49,113 nucleotides of DNA from Cyanobacteria bacterium RU_5_0 (GTDB lineage: Bacteria > Cyanobacteriota > Cyanobacteriia > Elainellales > Elainellaceae), in contig JAAUSF010000027.1 of NCBI GenBank assembly GCA_012033255.1, positions 1 to 49,113 on the forward strand, in the 5' to 3' direction. Of the stretch, positions 9,057 to 16,742 are shown one piece after another. Position numbers and translations under genes: made by a program. The notes beneath the pieces are model-generated. The model ran no database searches. It was given only the letters and a program-made list of their open reading frames with translations, and was not told where the DNA came from. The stretch's first letter is position 1, and the number at the start of each line of letters is the position of its first letter.

Positions 9057-9521
9057 TTAGCTTTTAACTAACACTGTCTCTCCATCTAGCTTGGCATCGT
9101 AGGTAGACAGCGGTCGAGAGGCAGGACCTTGAAGGACGGTGCCATCGGCAGCAAATCGTGAACCGTGGCAAGGGCAGGCAAAGGCTTGCTGATCAGCTTG
9201 CCATTCAACGGTACATCCGGCGTGGGTGCAAGTTGGGTTAACAGCAACGATCGCCTGCGGATCATTGGGATTTCGCACAACCAGGACGGCACCACCTGCA
9301 AACTCTTCATCCAGCAGTTGTCCTGTTTGGTCAAGTTCAGCAACCGTACCCACCGTTTGAAAGCCTTCTGATTGAGCAGAACTGTCAGGTATTGGCGATT
9401 GTTCGTTTGAGTCAGGTGCTTGTGATTGTTGATTTTGAGGAGTGCAGGCGGCAAGGGCGACAGGCAAACAACTTGCAACACTACCAACTCCAACCCAACC
9501 CAAAAATTCACGTCTATCCAT
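9057..9521 (-). CDS. Rieske [2Fe-2S] protein with Tat signal and lipobox
   Basis: Electron-transfer protein carrying a Rieske cluster outside the cytoplasm. 154 residues. The N-terminus MDRREFLGWVGVGSVAS has a twin-arginine motif, and VALAAC at residues 21-26 is a lipobox with C26 as the likely lipidated Cys. A Gln/Ser/Pro-rich linker follows. The cluster motif CTHAGC supplies C98 and H100, and CPCHGSRF supplies C116 and H119; C103 and C118 would form the stabilising disulfide. It is shorter than PetC of cytochrome b6f (about 180 residues) and lacks its single membrane anchor, so it is more likely an arsenite-oxidase-like or stand-alone Rieske lipoprotein. No cytochrome b gene lies nearby. 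Partner unknown. Confidence 0.88.
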   Translation of the reverse strand: MDRREFLGWVGVGSVASCLPVALAACTPQNQQSQAPDSNEQSPIPDSSAQSEGFQTVGTVAELDQTGQLLDEEFAGGAVLVVRNPNDPQAIVAVNPTCTHAGCTVEWQADQQAFACPCHGSRFAADGTVLQGPASRPLSTYDAKLDGETVLVKS

Positions 9522-9642
9522 AGTTAATCTACCTAAGCCTTCAAAGCTTCACTGATCCTCTAAACAGCCTCTTTGTTCCCCATCCGCTTGATCTACCATG
9601 TACGCACAAGTGGTTGAATCTAACCCAACTCCTGCCGAACCG

Positions 9643-9722
9643 CCCCCTAACCCCCAATTCTGGGAGAACCGAACCCGGAACCGAACCTGCTCAAAGTTCC
9701 CCAGAATTGGGGGATTTAGGGG
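9643..9722. repeat. Long inverted repeat of the CCCCAATTCTGGG type
   Basis: The left arm (9643-9664, containing CCCCCAATTCTGGG) and the right arm (9699-9722, containing CCCAGAATTGGGGG) pair over about 21 bases with one bulge, around a 34-base loop that itself holds GAACCGAACC repeats. Confidence 0.8.
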
Positions 9723-9822
9723 CAAGACCCCCTTCAACCTCAACCCGATCGACTGGTGTGTACACGGTAGATCCGCTTGATAGGGATACTCTGTATAGGG
9801 ATAGTGGATAGGAATACTCTGT

Positions 9823-9850
9823 ATAGGGACGAACGGCGGTTCGTCCCTAT
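9823..9850. repeat. Perfect palindrome, family A copy 3
   Basis: ATAGGGACGAAC, loop GGCG, GTTCGTCCCTAT: a perfect 12-bp stem. Compared with copy 2, a G-C pair in the stem is replaced by A-T on both arms, so the pairing is kept. Confidence 0.85.
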
Positions 9851-9938
9851 TTAAATGGATACTCTGTGTCGCGATTGGTTGTTCGTCCCCACGGATAGGC
9901 TGTTCCGCATCTAGTCTGCATCACTAGTCTGTATCAGT

Positions 9939-9962
9939 GGACGGGCAAGATGCCCATCTCAC
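9939..9962. repeat. Family B hairpin (single module)
   Basis: GGACGGGCAAGATGCCCATC followed by TCAC. GGGC and GCCC pair around AAGAT. Related copies are at 14921-14969, 20122-20169 and 27090-27113. Confidence 0.7.
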
Positions 9963-10022
9963 AAAAACTCTGAGAAGTGGTATGGGCAAATTGAAAGGGA
10001 TTCAGCTTGATGCAATCCTGGA

Positions 10023-10721
10023 CTAGAAACACTCTAACGTTTCGCGGGTTTCTCGTCCGGTGATAGGGTTGATGCCCTCCGCTACCTCGCAAAGCTGATC
10101 TTGCACATCATAGCGCAACAGTACGTTTGTGAAGTCTGCCCCGTCGATGATCGCTCCATCAAACTTAGCATTGAAGGCAAACGCTCCTTCTAAGATGGCA
10201 TTCTGCAAATTGGTATGGGAGAGGCGAGCCGTATCCAGCGTGGCATTACTGAGATTAGCACCCTCTAGATTAGCTCCTTCTAGATTGGCACCAAAGAAAC
10301 TGACGCCTTGCAAGTCTGCGCCACTGAAGTTAACACCTCGTAGATTTGCTTTCGTGAAGCTAGAATCCGTCAACACTTGTCCAGAAAAATCGACATCGAC
10401 TAGAAATTCTTTGTTGTAATTGTCTGCCAGGGCTGTAGAGGCGGGAAACAGGGTCAGACAGACGATCGCCCAACCTAAAACTAGATAAACCCGACATGAA
10501 AGAGGAGCCTGGAGCGTCTGGAGCAAGATCTGCCGCAAGATTATTAGAAACGCAGGAACCAGCTTACAGCAGGTTTCAGTTGAATGCGATAAGCGAAGGG
10601 GCACGGCATACCTTGCCCGTCCAAGGTTGGTGGATTGAACGCAATTGAAACCCGCTATAGGAATCATGCTGAATCGGGTACCGTGAGTAACAGCTACTAA
10701 GGTTAGTTTATAATCAACCAA
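10023..10721 (-). CDS. Pentapeptide-repeat protein, exported
   Basis: The open frame gives up to 232 residues. The core is a run of A(D/N)LxG-type pentapeptides from about 110 to 200 (for example ANLRGVNFSGADLQG and ANLEGANLEGANLSNA), which fold as a right-handed quadrilateral beta-helix. Before it is a hydrophobic segment YLVLGWAIVCLTLFPASTALA ending in an ALA-type cleavage site, shown here in pieces: YLVLGWAIVCLT, then LFPASTALA. This suggests export to the thylakoid lumen or periplasm. The 70 or so residues before that segment look unlike a protein, and no other ATG lies close, so the true start may be a TTG near the signal. The C-terminus has two Cys (CEVAEG, LECF). Similar lumenal pentapeptide proteins are common in cyanobacteria; role unknown. 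Confidence 0.75.
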   Translation of the reverse strand: MVDYKLTLVAVTHGTRFSMIPIAGFNCVQSTNLGRARYAVPLRLSHSTETCCKLVPAFLIILRQILLQTLQAPLSCRVYLVLGWAIVCLTLFPASTALADNYNKEFLVDVDFSGQVLTDSSFTKANLRGVNFSGADLQGVSFFGANLEGANLEGANLSNATLDTARLSHTNLQNAILEGAFAFNAKFDGAIIDGADFTNVLLRYDVQDQLCEVAEGINPITGRETRETLECF

Positions 10722-10754
10722 TCTAGATAGTACTCGACTCCCGCCCGAACTGCT

Positions 10755-11276
10755 GTGACTGCTTCTTCATCAAACCGATCGCCCCATTCTAAATCTCGCT
10801 CGACTCAGGATATTGGCATCCTGGCAGAAGCGATCGTTGCTCAGTGGCTGATTGGGCAAGGATGGCAGATTTTACAGCGACGCTGGCATTGCCGATGGGG
10901 AGAATTAGATCTCATTGCCCAGATTGAATCGTCTCGTCTGCAACCCACTCAAGCTGCTCTAGCCTTCGTGGAAGTGAAAGCCCGGAGTAGCGGCAATTGG
11001 GATAATGGTGGGTTGTTAGCCATTACACCTCAAAAACAAGCGAAACTCTGGCAAGCTGCTCAGTTTTTTTTAGCCGATCGCCCTCACCTGGCTGATCTGC
11101 CCTGTCGATTTGATGTGGCGCTGGTGAAATGTCAGCGATCGTCTGGTTCGCCAGATATTCCAACCATTTCTATCCAATCTGGTCAGATTTCAGTGCCAGT
11201 GGAGTTAGGGAAACGTGTACCGATTGAAGGCTACCGTCTGACGTTGCAACACTATATTCCGGCGGCGTTTGACTAA
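10755..11276 (+). CDS. YraN family (UPF0102) nuclease-like protein
   Basis: 173 residues from a GTG start. The family has a restriction-endonuclease-like fold and unproven function. Visible markers are DIGILAEAIVAQWLIGQGW, then RWHCRWGELDLIAQ (the GE(L/I)D motif) and LAFVEVKARSSGNWDNG (the EVK motif), then TPQKQAKL and CRFDVALV. The N-terminal 20 residues are Ser-rich and variable. It diverges from the pentapeptide gene across 33 bp if that gene starts at 10721, which is very tight and supports a later start for the pentapeptide protein. Confidence 0.9.
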   Translation: MTASSSNRSPHSKSRSTQDIGILAEAIVAQWLIGQGWQILQRRWHCRWGELDLIAQIESSRLQPTQAALAFVEVKARSSGNWDNGGLLAITPQKQAKLWQAAQFFLADRPHLADLPCRFDVALVKCQRSSGSPDIPTISIQSGQISVPVELGKRVPIEGYRLTLQHYIPAAFD

Positions 11277-11355
11277 GGAATTTGCATTCAATAACTTGCA
11301 CGATTCCTCTGTAGGGGCACGGCATATTGTTCCCCGACCTTGCTTGTTCTTAAGC

Positions 11356-11384
11356 AAAAAGAAAGGCGCACATACCCGTGCGCC
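11356..11384 (-). terminator. Rho-independent terminator, minus strand
   Basis: On the minus strand GGCGCAC, a 6-base loop, then GTGCGCC (11384-11365), followed by TTTCTTTTT. It lies about 40 bp beyond the stop of the gene at 11423-11812. Confidence 0.8.
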
Positions 11385-11422
11385 CAATATTCACCACCCA
11401 AATCTGTCAAGCTTAAAAGGGA

Positions 11423-11812
11423 TTAAGCAAGGGTTTCAGGACAGTATCCTAGTCCCTGAACAAACTGCTTACGAAACTCTTCAATTTCACGACGATCGGG
11501 GCTACCATGAGAAACGACTGCCACCTGATAGCGACGCATTACCTCAACGGGCGATTGCCCTGTTTCCAGACCCCAAAGTGCCATCCGAACTCGAATTTCA
11601 GGCTCATAGGGAATGCCTAGCTCATTCAAGAATGCTCGGAAATCCCCATCTTCGCGTGGATCTAGGGAACGGCATAATCTGATTTTGACCACCCATCCAT
11701 CAATTTGGTGAATGACTGTCATGAAGCGGACTGGAAGCCAGGGCATTCCATGGAGGTATTCAACTACTCTCAACGTCAGGCTGGCATTCGCGAGGTAATA
11801 GAGATATTCCAT
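11423..11812 (-). CDS. Conserved-looking hypothetical protein, 129 residues
   Basis: I do not recognise the family. The open frame extends to a TTG at 11830, but the ATG at 11812 (MEYLYYLANASLTL) is the natural start. The protein is mixed alpha/beta with no membrane segment. It is rich in Arg and aromatic residues, with WLPVRFMTVIHQIDGWVVK, then ELGIPYEPEIRVRMALWGLE, and ends KQFVQGLGYCPETLA. A terminator follows at 11356-11384 on the same strand, which supports this strand as the coding one. The plus-strand frame over the same bases looks unlike a protein. It diverges from queA; the two starts are 126 bp apart. Confidence 0.7.
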   Translation of the reverse strand: MEYLYYLANASLTLRVVEYLHGMPWLPVRFMTVIHQIDGWVVKIRLCRSLDPREDGDFRAFLNELGIPYEPEIRVRMALWGLETGQSPVEVMRRYQVAVVSHGSPDRREIEEFRKQFVQGLGYCPETLA

Positions 11813-11938
11813 GACTGGCAATCCTGGCAAATGCTACACCTTTATCTTCTCTAAATGTTTGACTTGCCACTAGGGGAAAGTTCCCCATCCTTGTATGGGG
11901 GATTCCACCCAATTTTCGATTAAAACTAAAACGTGGAC

Positions 11939-13021
11939 ATGTCCGCTCCTTCTGAAGCCAATGTGAGTCTCGATCGCACCCTTTCTGCTTACAACTATCA
12001 TCTACCCGAAGATAGAATTGCCCAAAATCCGGTAGTTCCAAGGGATCGTTCGCGTTTGTTGGTAGTTGAAGTTGCACCTCGTTACCGCCATCATATTTTT
12101 CGAGAGTTGCCTGATTTGCTCCAACCTGGCGATTTACTGATACTCAATAATACTCGTGTGATCCCGGCGAGGCTGTATGGGCGAAAGGGAGGTGGGGCAA
12201 AAGTGGAAGTTTTGCTTCTAGAAGAACAGTCGTCCAATTGTTGGCTGGCACTGGTGAAACCGGGGAGACGCCTGAAACCAGGAGTGACGATCGAATTTTC
12301 TGATTCACTAACTGCGATCGTTCTGGCTGTCGAGCCTGATACAGGTGGACGATTGCTTCAATTCAACCTCCCCGACGGAAAATCACTGCTACAAGTCTTA
12401 CCGCAACTGGGAGTTGTGCCGCTTCCCCCTTACATCACGCATTCTCATGCTGAGCCAGAGCAATATCAAACGGTTTATGCCAAACATCTCGGCTCGGCAG
12501 CGGCTCCTACTGCCGGATTACACTTCACCCCAGAACTGCTCGATCGATTGCAGGAAAAAGGCATTCAGCAGGCATTCATCACGCTCCATGTGGGCGTTGG
12601 CACGTTCCGTCCTGTGGAAGCAGAAAATATTACGCAGCATAAAATGCACAGCGAATGGCTAGAAGTGTTACCCGAAACGATAGAGAAAATTCAGCAGACG
12701 AAGGCAACGGGAGGACGGGTGATTGCCGTGGGGACTACAGTAGTCCGGGCGTTGGAAGGGGTAGCTCAAACCGGAACGGTGCAGCTTTGTGGGAAGACAG
12801 ATTTATTTATCTACCCTGGCTATCAGTGGCGCGTCATTGATGGCATGATCACCAACTTTCACTTGCCCAAATCGAGTTTGATGATGCTGGTGAGTGCCTT
12901 AATTGGGCGAGAGCGATTGTTGGAACTGTATCAGGTCGCGATCGCTGAAAACTATCGCTTCTATTCGTTTGGGGATGCCATGCTCATTTTGCCTGAAGCA
13001 ACGTTGGGAGAGATAGGGTGA
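11939..13021 (+). CDS. queA: S-adenosylmethionine:tRNA ribosyltransferase-isomerase
   Basis: Transfers and isomerises the ribosyl part of SAM to 7-aminomethyl-7-deazaguanine in tRNA, giving epoxyqueuosine. About 360 residues. Visible family elements are [20 protein letters not shown] (about 15-34), [50 protein letters not shown], and near the C-terminus [24 protein letters not shown] six bases upstream (11933) could also serve as start; the homology begins later in either case. Its last 38 bases overlap the end of the convergent lipoprotein gene. No other queuosine gene is in view. Confidence 0.95.
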   Translation: MSAPSEANVSLDRTLSAYNYHLPEDRIAQNPVVPRDRSRLLVVEVAPRYRHHIFRELPDLLQPGDLLILNNTRVIPARLYGRKGGGAKVEVLLLEEQSSNCWLALVKPGRRLKPGVTIEFSDSLTAIVLAVEPDTGGRLLQFNLPDGKSLLQVLPQLGVVPLPPYITHSHAEPEQYQTVYAKHLGSAAAPTAGLHFTPELLDRLQEKGIQQAFITLHVGVGTFRPVEAENITQHKMHSEWLEVLPETIEKIQQTKATGGRVIAVGTTVVRALEGVAQTGTVQLCGKTDLFIYPGYQWRVIDGMITNFHLPKSSLMMLVSALIGRERLLELYQVAIAENYRFYSFGDAMLILPEATLGEIG

Positions 13022-14759
13022 AGGGCGGCTGGTAGCGGCTTGGGGTGGAGGGATCAGGGGATTGTTCTGCTTCGGAGGAAGGTTCAGGTTCAGGGAAAAT
13101 AGGTTCCACTTCTTCAGGCTCAGTTGGGGCTTGGAGCGTATTGGGTAGTTCTAGCGTGGGTAGTTCTTCTTGGGTGAAGGGGACTTCTGGCTCTATGATT
13201 GGCTCTTCCAACGGTTCCAAGGTCGGTTCTAGCAATGGGATATCAATTAAGGGAGAAGAAGATGGGGATACGGCGGGTTCGGGCGATCGCTGCAACAAGC
13301 GATTGAAGAAAGTTTTGGTACGCTCGACTAGACTTTTGTCCTGAGCGGGTTCTGGAGTCGGGGCGAAGGGAGGGAGCGGAGCGATCGTCAGTGCTGGCTC
13401 TCCTGCCGTTGGGAGCGGGACTAAACTATCCGGTGCTTCTTCAGAAGATTCTTCAGCCGGAAGCGATTCGAGTTCTTCTAACTGCTGCTCAACTTCGGCT
13501 GGAAGTTGCTCTTTGATTTTTTCTTCAACAATGGGAGAGTCGATCGCTTCTGGTGTGGGTTCTGGGATAGGGACGATCGGGGTTACAGGGGCTATAGGGG
13601 TTATAGGGGCTATAGGAGTTTCTTCAGGGTTCTGTTCGATCGGCGCTTCTGTCGGAGTTTCTATTTCCGGCAATTCTCCAGGTTCCGCCGTTGTCGGGAA
13701 AGGTTCTAACGTTGGCATGTCTTCGGGTAACGATTCTGGCTCAGTTGGGAGTTCTGGCTCCACGATCGGGCTAGATTCTGGCTCTGGAACGGGTTCTGGC
13801 TCTGGGACAATGACAGGTTCCGGTGGAGGTGGCACATAGTTCGGATCGATGATGCCAAACGCCTCTGATGCTAACAGTTCACCGCGTGTGAGTTTAGAGA
13901 GGGTATCTGTGCCGCCAGGTTCATAGGTGATCACACGAACCGTATTGTTAAACGCATTCGGATAAGGGTTGCCCTTTTCATCCAATAATTCTAGCTGTAC
14001 CCAGTTTTTACCAGGTTTCAATCCGTTGAGGTAAATGGGTTCCCATCGATCGACTATAAAACTTTCGCCATCGATAGTGCAGCGAATCTGCCAATCCAAA
14101 ATTTCATCGTCCGGGCTTTCCATCGCTACGACGTGCAAGGGAGCATTAGTCAGATAAAAATCCAGCATCACAGGTTCCGCACCATAGCTGCCTTTAGGAC
14201 GGCTGTACGTCAAAAGGGGTTGTGTTGGATCAGGATTATGTTCTGGCGTTTTGGTGAAGAGATGAAAAGTCGTCTGGGCGTAAGCTCCTTCGTTCTTAAA
14301 GCTTTCATGCCACGGACGGGACGCAAAGACGCGAATGGTATGCGTTCCAGGATCAAGATCTTCAAGGACGATCGGCTGACTGGCATCATAAATCGCTTCG
14401 TAGGGTTGGTTGTCTAAAATAAACTGCAAATGCGGTCCCAATTCGAGTGCTTTGTCCTTGAAAATGGGCAGATCGTTGACCTGAAGCTTGACTGAAACCG
14501 TTGTGTCTTGAAGGATGTCATTTGAGCGAGGGCTGAGAATTTTAACCTGGGGCTGATAACTCTCCAAGGCTTGCCGGAGTTCTCGGATGGCTTGTGGTGG
14601 AGCAACTTCTGAAAGCCGATGAGGAGGTTTAGATAACCCTGGAATTGGGAATGACCCTTGAGGACTGCCACAACTCATTGCAATGAATCCCAATATTCCG
14701 GCTAGCAAGGTTGCTAGTAGCGTCCGAACTGTACTCCGTCGCCGATTTTTCCCTAACAC
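12984..14759 (-). CDS. Proline/glutamate-rich lipoprotein of unknown function
   Basis: 591 residues. The N-terminus [17 protein letters not shown] has a hydrophobic segment and a lipobox-like AMSC, so the protein is probably lipid-anchored. Residues about 70-310 form a beta-rich region that looks like two Ig-like or carbohydrate-binding-like units ([51 protein letters not shown]). Residues about 315-570 are low-complexity, with many Pro, Glu, Thr and Ser, including PPPPEP and a [18 protein letters not shown] run coded by short DNA repeats at about 13580-13620. This could span the periplasm or cell wall. I do not recognise the family. The stop lies inside the queA coding region (38-bp convergent overlap). 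Confidence 0.75.
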   Translation of the reverse strand: MLGKNRRRSTVRTLLATLLAGILGFIAMSCGSPQGSFPIPGLSKPPHRLSEVAPPQAIRELRQALESYQPQVKILSPRSNDILQDTTVSVKLQVNDLPIFKDKALELGPHLQFILDNQPYEAIYDASQPIVLEDLDPGTHTIRVFASRPWHESFKNEGAYAQTTFHLFTKTPEHNPDPTQPLLTYSRPKGSYGAEPVMLDFYLTNAPLHVVAMESPDDEILDWQIRCTIDGESFIVDRWEPIYLNGLKPGKNWVQLELLDEKGNPYPNAFNNTVRVITYEPGGTDTLSKLTRGELLASEAFGIIDPNYVPPPPEPVIVPEPEPVPEPESSPIVEPELPTEPESLPEDMPTLEPFPTTAEPGELPEIETPTEAPIEQNPEETPIAPITPIAPVTPIVPIPEPTPEAIDSPIVEEKIKEQLPAEVEQQLEELESLPAEESSEEAPDSLVPLPTAGEPALTIAPLPPFAPTPEPAQDKSLVERTKTFFNRLLQRSPEPAVSPSSSPLIDIPLLEPTLEPLEEPIIEPEVPFTQEELPTLELPNTLQAPTEPEEVEPIFPEPEPSSEAEQSPDPSTPSRYQPPFTLSLPTLLQAK

Positions 14760-14920
14760 TGAACCACACTCCTAAGCGATCGCCAATCCAAGATCCAAAA
14801 AAATCCTGTCCATAGGGAACTATATCGGATCAACGCCCCTGATCGCCTCAACCGTAATGTTTACTCATTAATTCACCCGATATGCAACTTTACGGCTACA
14901 AGTTTTGATTTTTTGGGGGG

Positions 14921-14969
14921 TAGGCAAGATGCCTGCCCTGATCTGGACGGGCGAGACGCCCATCCCACG
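14921..14969. repeat. Family B twin-hairpin element
   Basis: First module GGCAAGATGCC, then about 20 bases later GGACGGGCGAGACGCCCATC followed by CCAC. The same two-module order occurs at 20122-20169. It lies in the 266-bp gap after the lipoprotein gene start. Confidence 0.7.
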
Positions 14970-15025
14970 AGCGATGTCAAGAAGTTACACATGTCGTTAA
15001 TTCTGGTTTCTACTTATTCTGGTTT

Positions 15026-15280
15026 CTACTCTGACCAAACATATTTCGTCACAACGCTCATCATCTGCCCTGTCACTGGCTCAATCTGCAACTCACTCCA
15101 ATCATCGGCATTAGCAAAGTCTTTACTGTGCAATGTCTGAATGATCACGTTTACGCCATGCCGTGAGCCAATCACCATCACTCTCACAGGCTCTCGCTTG
15201 GGTTTAGACAATCCGGATGACTGAGGAGGCTTAGGAATCTCTGAAGATTCACTGGGACTAGGGACAAATTCTTGAGCCAT
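15026..15280 (-). CDS. Small conserved-looking hypothetical protein, 84 residues
   Basis: Family not named. After a Ser/Pro/Lys-rich disordered N-terminus comes a compact part with REPVRVMVIGSRHGVNVII, TLHSKDFANADDWSEL and QIEPVTGQMMSVVTKYVW. I recall similar short proteins in other cyanobacteria but cannot confirm it here. AGGAG stands about 9 bases before the ATG. Its start is only 29 bp from the first possible start of the divergent HTH gene. Confidence 0.65.
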   Translation of the reverse strand: MAQEFVPSPSESSEIPKPPQSSGLSKPKREPVRVMVIGSRHGVNVIIQTLHSKDFANADDWSELQIEPVTGQMMSVVTKYVWSE

Positions 15281-15309
15281 TAAGGTTATTCTCCTGTTAG
15301 AGTTCTATC

Positions 15310-15861
15310 ATGAGTATGAACAAAAATAGTAGTTTTGTAAATACAAAAATGACATTTACTGGCTCAACATCCTCTGACACCATTGGGGGCATGGGAAAGG
15401 CGAGTCAGGCACTTCGGTCAGTACTAGAGACTCACGAAATTAGCCAGAACAGATTAGCTGTCGAAATGGGCATCAGTCGGGTTAATGTTGGTCGCTGGTT
15501 TCACGGAGTAGATCCAAGTGCCGAAAACATTGTCGAGATTACGAAAGCCCTACAACAACTCAACCCTGAAGCCGCTAGAGAATTTGTCCAACTCTACTTA
15601 GGTGACATTCTCAACGTTGGACGAGCCACTCAAACTCTTAGACAAGTGCTAAAAACGTATGAAATTAGTCATGACAATCTGGCGACAACGATGGGCATCA
15701 GCCGCGTGAAAGTCGATCGCTGGTTTTATGGCATCGATCCCACGGCTGAAGAGATTGCCGCAATGACGAGAGCGATCAAACAAATTAGTCCAGATGCCGC
15801 GATCGCGTTTGTTCAACAATATTTAGGAACTATCCTTGAAGACGAGGAAGATCAAGAGTAA
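15310..15861 (+). CDS. Tandem-duplicated XRE-type helix-turn-helix regulator
   Basis: Up to 183 residues holding two copies of a 73-residue unit. Each has an HTH: LRSVLETHEISQNRLAVEMG then ISRVNVGRWFHGVDPSAE in copy 1 (from about residue 29), and LRQVLKTYEISHDNLATTMG then ISRVKVDRWFYGIDPTAE in copy 2 (from about residue 102). By eye they share about 60% identity. Each unit ends with a helix of the FVQxYLGxIL form. No enzymatic domain is present; the protein ends with an acidic tail. The ATG at 15391 (MGKASQALRS, after GGGGG) is a credible alternative start, which would leave room for promoters facing both ways. It may control the divergent 84-residue gene; that is inference. Confidence 0.8.
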   Translation: MSMNKNSSFVNTKMTFTGSTSSDTIGGMGKASQALRSVLETHEISQNRLAVEMGISRVNVGRWFHGVDPSAENIVEITKALQQLNPEAAREFVQLYLGDILNVGRATQTLRQVLKTYEISHDNLATTMGISRVKVDRWFYGIDPTAEEIAAMTRAIKQISPDAAIAFVQQYLGTILEDEEDQE

Positions 15862-15969
15862 ACCCTTTAATCGTCGATCGAATTTTGATGAGATTTATTG
15901 TTGCACTGACGGCTGGCATCACTACAACATTAGGTCAAAGCTTCTTACTGAAGATTTCAAATTAGACCA

Positions 15970-16539
15970 TTACCCTTTCATCAATTCAATCAAATCTCCG
16001 AGCGTTAATTGGAGATCTGCTACCAAATTTGGAACAGGCAAAATAGCATTTTGCTGATCGAAAAATTCTGGTTGCTGCTTGGGTGGATAAATCACCACAG
16101 ACTCATCCTCTGGATCAATGAGCCAACCGAGTTGGCAATCGTGTTTCAGACAATGCAAAATATTTCGTGTTACTTGATTCTGGCTCTGTTTTGGAGAAAG
16201 AATTTCGATCGTCCAATCCGGTGCAAGCTCAAAAGAATTAGCAACATAACCTCGTTCATCAAGAGGAATACGTTCCCATGCAAAAACTGCAATATCAGGA
16301 ACGATCGATCGTCCACCAAACGTACAGCGTAACTCTGGGAAAGCCCGTGCTATCCGCTTCGGTTTAACAATTGAATTAATCACTGTGACTAATTCACCCT
16401 GTAATGTACTATGCTTTCCCTGTGGCATTGGCTTCTGAAAAACCCGTCCATCAATATATTCACTCGCTGGCTTGGTTTCCGGCAGCATCAGAAACTCCTG
16501 CAATGTCAACATCATTTCAGGAACTTGCACCATTTGCAC
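15970..16539 (-). CDS. Uma2 family (DUF820) endonuclease-like protein
   Basis: 189 residues. Uma2 proteins have a PD-(D/E)XK nuclease fold and are present in many copies in cyanobacteria; substrates are unknown. Visible are LTLQEFLMLPETKPASEYID then GRVFQKPMPQGKHS near the N-terminus, SIVPDIAVFAWERIP (the PD element), FELAPDWTIEILSPKQSQNQ (the ExLSP element), and CLKHDCQLGWLIDPEDESVV. The catalytic Asp and Glu seem intact. The gene stands alone. Confidence 0.9.
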   Translation of the reverse strand: MQMVQVPEMMLTLQEFLMLPETKPASEYIDGRVFQKPMPQGKHSTLQGELVTVINSIVKPKRIARAFPELRCTFGGRSIVPDIAVFAWERIPLDERGYVANSFELAPDWTIEILSPKQSQNQVTRNILHCLKHDCQLGWLIDPEDESVVIYPPKQQPEFFDQQNAILPVPNLVADLQLTLGDLIELMKG

Positions 16540-16742
16540 TTGCCTCCTTATCTGATTAACAGAAACGCACCAACGATTAGGGCTAAATGAGCGAAGATGG
16601 GCAAAGCGATCGTCCTAACCCGCAATTTCTAAATCCTCACCCCGCCGACGGACTATCTCTGCATGTGCTTCTTTAGGGTAGCAATCATACTCTGAGTGAT
16701 ATAGTCTATATCCTGGAATATTGGTATTGTTTCATTAATTTC

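Larger units (their letters stand above)
9522..10022. other. Gene-free stretch packed with inverted and direct repeats
   Basis: No credible coding region. Contents in order: a long inverted repeat (9643-9722), several near-copies of GATACTCTGTATAGGGA (about 9784-9870), a 12-bp-stem palindrome (9823-9850) and a family B hairpin (9939-9962). Short open frames here follow the repeats and look like no protein. Confidence 0.65.

Noticed and set aside
11269..11682. 137-residue open frame on the plus strand
   Set aside because: It runs through the opposite-strand terminator and the better-looking minus-strand gene; composition is not protein-like.
13513..13839. Ser/Gly-rich 108-residue open frame opposite the lipoprotein gene
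   Set aside because: It is the reverse reading of the Pro/Glu repeats.
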